From assembly GCA_008501545.1 (NCBI GenBank), contig QQUM01000405.1, positions 1 through 6,028 on the forward strand: a DNA stretch of 6,028 bases, read 5' to 3'. The notes under the pieces were generated by a model, which searched no databases, was not told the origin of the DNA, and worked only from the letters and a program-made list of their open reading frames with translations. Made by a program: the position numbers and the translations under genes. The DNA comes from Calditrichota bacterium. Its GTDB lineage: Bacteria > Zhuqueibacterota > Zhuqueibacteria > Zhuqueibacterales > Geothermadaptataceae. Positions 4,535-6,028 of the stretch are shown here, piece by piece (the first letter of the stretch is position 1; every line of letters begins with the position of its first letter).

Positions 4535-6028
4535 TCCGCGATCAACTTGACAATTTACTTCAAAGCTTAAACACTGCTCAGCGATCGGCTGTACTTGCGG
4601 ATGATGGCCCGGTGCTGGTTCTCGCCGGCGCCGGCAGTGGAAAAACACGCGTATTGACGTACCGCATCGCCTGGTTGTTAGCGAAAGAAAAATGCAATCC
4701 GCACCAGGTCATGGCGATGACGTTTACCAACAAAGCCGCTGGTGAGATGAAAGAACGCCTTGGCGCTCTGGGTATCGGTCTGGGTTGGGATGCCTGGATC
4801 GGCACTTTTCACAGCATTGGTGCACGCATTCTGCGCCGTGAAGCCGAAAAACTCGGATTACAACGGGCTTTCAATATATATGATACACAGGACCAGATGA
4901 GCTGCATCAAGTTGATAATGGATGAACTGCATGTCAATACCGAACGTTTTAAACCTGTCGCCGTTCATCACCTCATCAGCAACGCGAAAAATGCTTTTGT
5001 CGGTCCGCAGAAATATGCCCAGATGGCCGCGAGCGAATTAGAGCAGGCCACAGCAGAGGTTTATAAACGTTATCTCAAATTTCTACGCGAAAACAATGCA
5101 CTCGATTTTGATGACTTGCTGATGATGCCTGTCGTTTTATTTCAGGAATTTCCGGAAGTTCTGGAACGCTATACACATCAATTCAAGTACTTGCTTGTTG
5201 ACGAATTTCAGGACACAAACCGGGCGCAGTTTGAGTATATCAAGCTCCTGGCAGGACAAAACAAAAATGTCTTTGTGGTCGGTGATGATGACCAATCGAT
5301 TTACCGCTGGCGTGGCGCTGACCTGCGCAATATTCTCGATTTCAACAAGACTTTTCCCGAAGCACAGACATTCCGGCTCGAACAAAATTACCGGTCAACC
5401 AAAAATATTCTCGCTGCAGCCCATTCGGTCATCGTGAACAATGCCGGTCGCCACGAGAAAGAATTATGGACTGAACGCGAGCCTGGTGCGAAAATTCAAA
5501 TACTGGAAAGTGGAACGGATTACGAAGAAGCTGAGTTTATCGTACAAAAGCTGAAATCAGCCATTGATGAACACGAAATTGGTTTGCAGGACATCGCCCT
5601 GCTCTACCGCACAAATTTTCAAAGCCGGGCGCTGGAGGATGGCTTGCGCCGCAATGGCTTGCCGTATGTCGTTATTGGCGGATTGCGTTTCTACGAACGC
5701 AAAGAAATTAAAGACGCACTCGCCTATTTGCGTGTCATCATGAATCCACTGGATTCCATCAGCCTGCGACGCATAATCAATTTTCCACGCCGCGCAATCG
5801 GTGAAACGACAATTCAGAAATTGAGCCAGTATGCATTACTCAAAAAATGCACCATCTTCGAGGTAACGGCATTCGCCGACGACATCCCCGGGCTCAGTAC
5901 ACAAGCCCGCCATAGTAGTCGACGGTTTTATGCTATGATGACAAAATTCATCGATGCAAAAACTGAGCAGCCACCTGTTGCGTTTGTGCGTAACCTTCTG
6001 GACGAAAGCGGCATACCGCAGCTTTATA
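4531..6028 (+). CDS. uvrD: UvrD/PcrA-type superfamily 1A DNA helicase, N-terminal two-thirds (3' end outside window)
   Basis: The frame is open from GTG 4531 to the right edge, giving 499 residues of a family usually 700-750 long. SF1A motifs appear in order: Q motif LNTAQRSAV (13-21), Walker A AGAGSGKT (32-39, Lys38), Ia FTNKAA (65-70), Ib GTFHS (91-95), LDFDDLL (191-197), Walker B LVDEFQDTN (222-230), motif III GDDDQSIYRWRGAD (251-264), motif IV QNYRST (285-290) and ALLYRTNFQSRALE (356-369). Motifs V and VI fall beyond the edge. This is an ATP-driven 3'-5' DNA helicase for nucleotide excision or mismatch repair, or for clearing RecA from DNA; UvrD and PcrA cannot be separated here. The GTG start overlaps the mltG stop (GTGA), is the only plausible start codon before the Q motif, and has GGA seven bases upstream, pointing to translational coupling. 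Confidence 0.93.
   Translation, partial: MIRDQLDNLLQSLNTAQRSAVLADDGPVLVLAGAGSGKTRVLTYRIAWLLAKEKCNPHQVMAMTFTNKAAGEMKERLGALGIGLGWDAWIGTFHSIGARILRREAEKLGLQRAFNIYDTQDQMSCIKLIMDELHVNTERFKPVAVHHLISNAKNAFVGPQKYAQMAASELEQATAEVYKRYLKFLRENNALDFDDLLMMPVVLFQEFPEVLERYTHQFKYLLVDEFQDTNRAQFEYIKLLAGQNKNVFVVGDDDQSIYRWRGADLRNILDFNKTFPEAQTFRLEQNYRSTKNILAAAHSVIVNNAGRHEKELWTEREPGAKIQILESGTDYEEAEFIVQKLKSAIDEHEIGLQDIALLYRTNFQSRALEDGLRRNGLPYVVIGGLRFYERKEIKDALAYLRVIMNPLDSISLRRIINFPRRAIGETTIQKLSQYALLKKCTIFEVTAFADDIPGLSTQARHSSRRFYAMMTKFIDAKTEQPPVAFVRNLLDESGIPQLY

Noticed and set aside
4624..4635. 12-bp palindrome GCCGGCGCCGGC.
   Set aside because: It encodes the Ala-Gly-Ala-Gly of the helicase Walker A motif; codon choice explains it.
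4292..4805. Reverse-strand open frames across mltG and the helicase start.
   Set aside because: They lie antisense to two firmly identified genes and have low-complexity, cysteine- and arginine-rich translations typical of shadows.
5137..5437. Open frames on both strands inside the helicase gene.
   Set aside because: The helicase frame is intact with motifs III and IV across this stretch, so these are out-of-frame shadows.
1..6028. CRISPR array, tRNA, transposase or phage-type genes.
   Set aside because: No direct repeats at regular spacing, no cloverleaf-like sequence and no transposase or integrase motifs were seen by eye on either strand.

Overview
The window looks like an ordinary chromosomal segment of a mid-GC, Gram-negative-type bacterium. 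It holds seven genes, all on the + strand and tightly packed, the first and last cut by the window edges. There are no mobile elements, tRNA or rRNA genes, CRISPR arrays or toxin-type cassettes. The organism cannot be fixed from sequence alone. The protein styles (DegT-type aminotransferase end, long-loop Nudix protein, CPBP protease, MltG, UvrD/PcrA) would suit an environmental lineage of the FCB/Calditrichota/KSB1 kind, but that is a weak impression.

Region 1 (1-1791) is a metabolic run. It contains the C-terminal end of a DegT/DnrJ/EryC1/StrS-type PLP aminotransferase, a PLP-dependent D-cysteine desulfhydrase/ACC deaminase-family enzyme with the residues expected of a D-cysteine desulfhydrase, and an ADP-ribose pyrophosphatase-like Nudix hydrolase. 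The gaps are 22 and 27 nt, so the three are probably co-transcribed.

Region 2 (1792-2033) is the main non-coding stretch. It carries a near-consensus sigma70-type promoter (1833-1861) and, about 35 nt after its predicted start site, a clear rho-independent terminator (1903-1931). A possible second promoter and a hairpin follow before the next gene. This promoter-terminator pair would make an RNA of only about 60 nt, or act as an attenuating leader for the membrane genes.

Region 3 (2034-3374) is a two-gene membrane unit: a CPBP (CAAX-type) intramembrane metalloprotease with all three motifs intact, then, 9 nt later, a six-helix protein that resembles the haem-handling CcmC/CcsA family but has lost the tryptophan-rich WWD signature. 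This second gene is the least conventional in the window.

Region 4 (3375-6028) starts with a 134-nt intergenic region holding a terminator-like hairpin and a perfect 16-bp palindrome. It continues with mltG (endolytic murein transglycosylase), whose stop codon overlaps the GTG start of a UvrD/PcrA-type SF1 helicase that runs off the right edge.

No convincing new multi-gene system is visible. The best leads are the promoter-terminator leader, the WWD-less CcmC-like protein paired with a CPBP protease, and the palindrome upstream of mltG.
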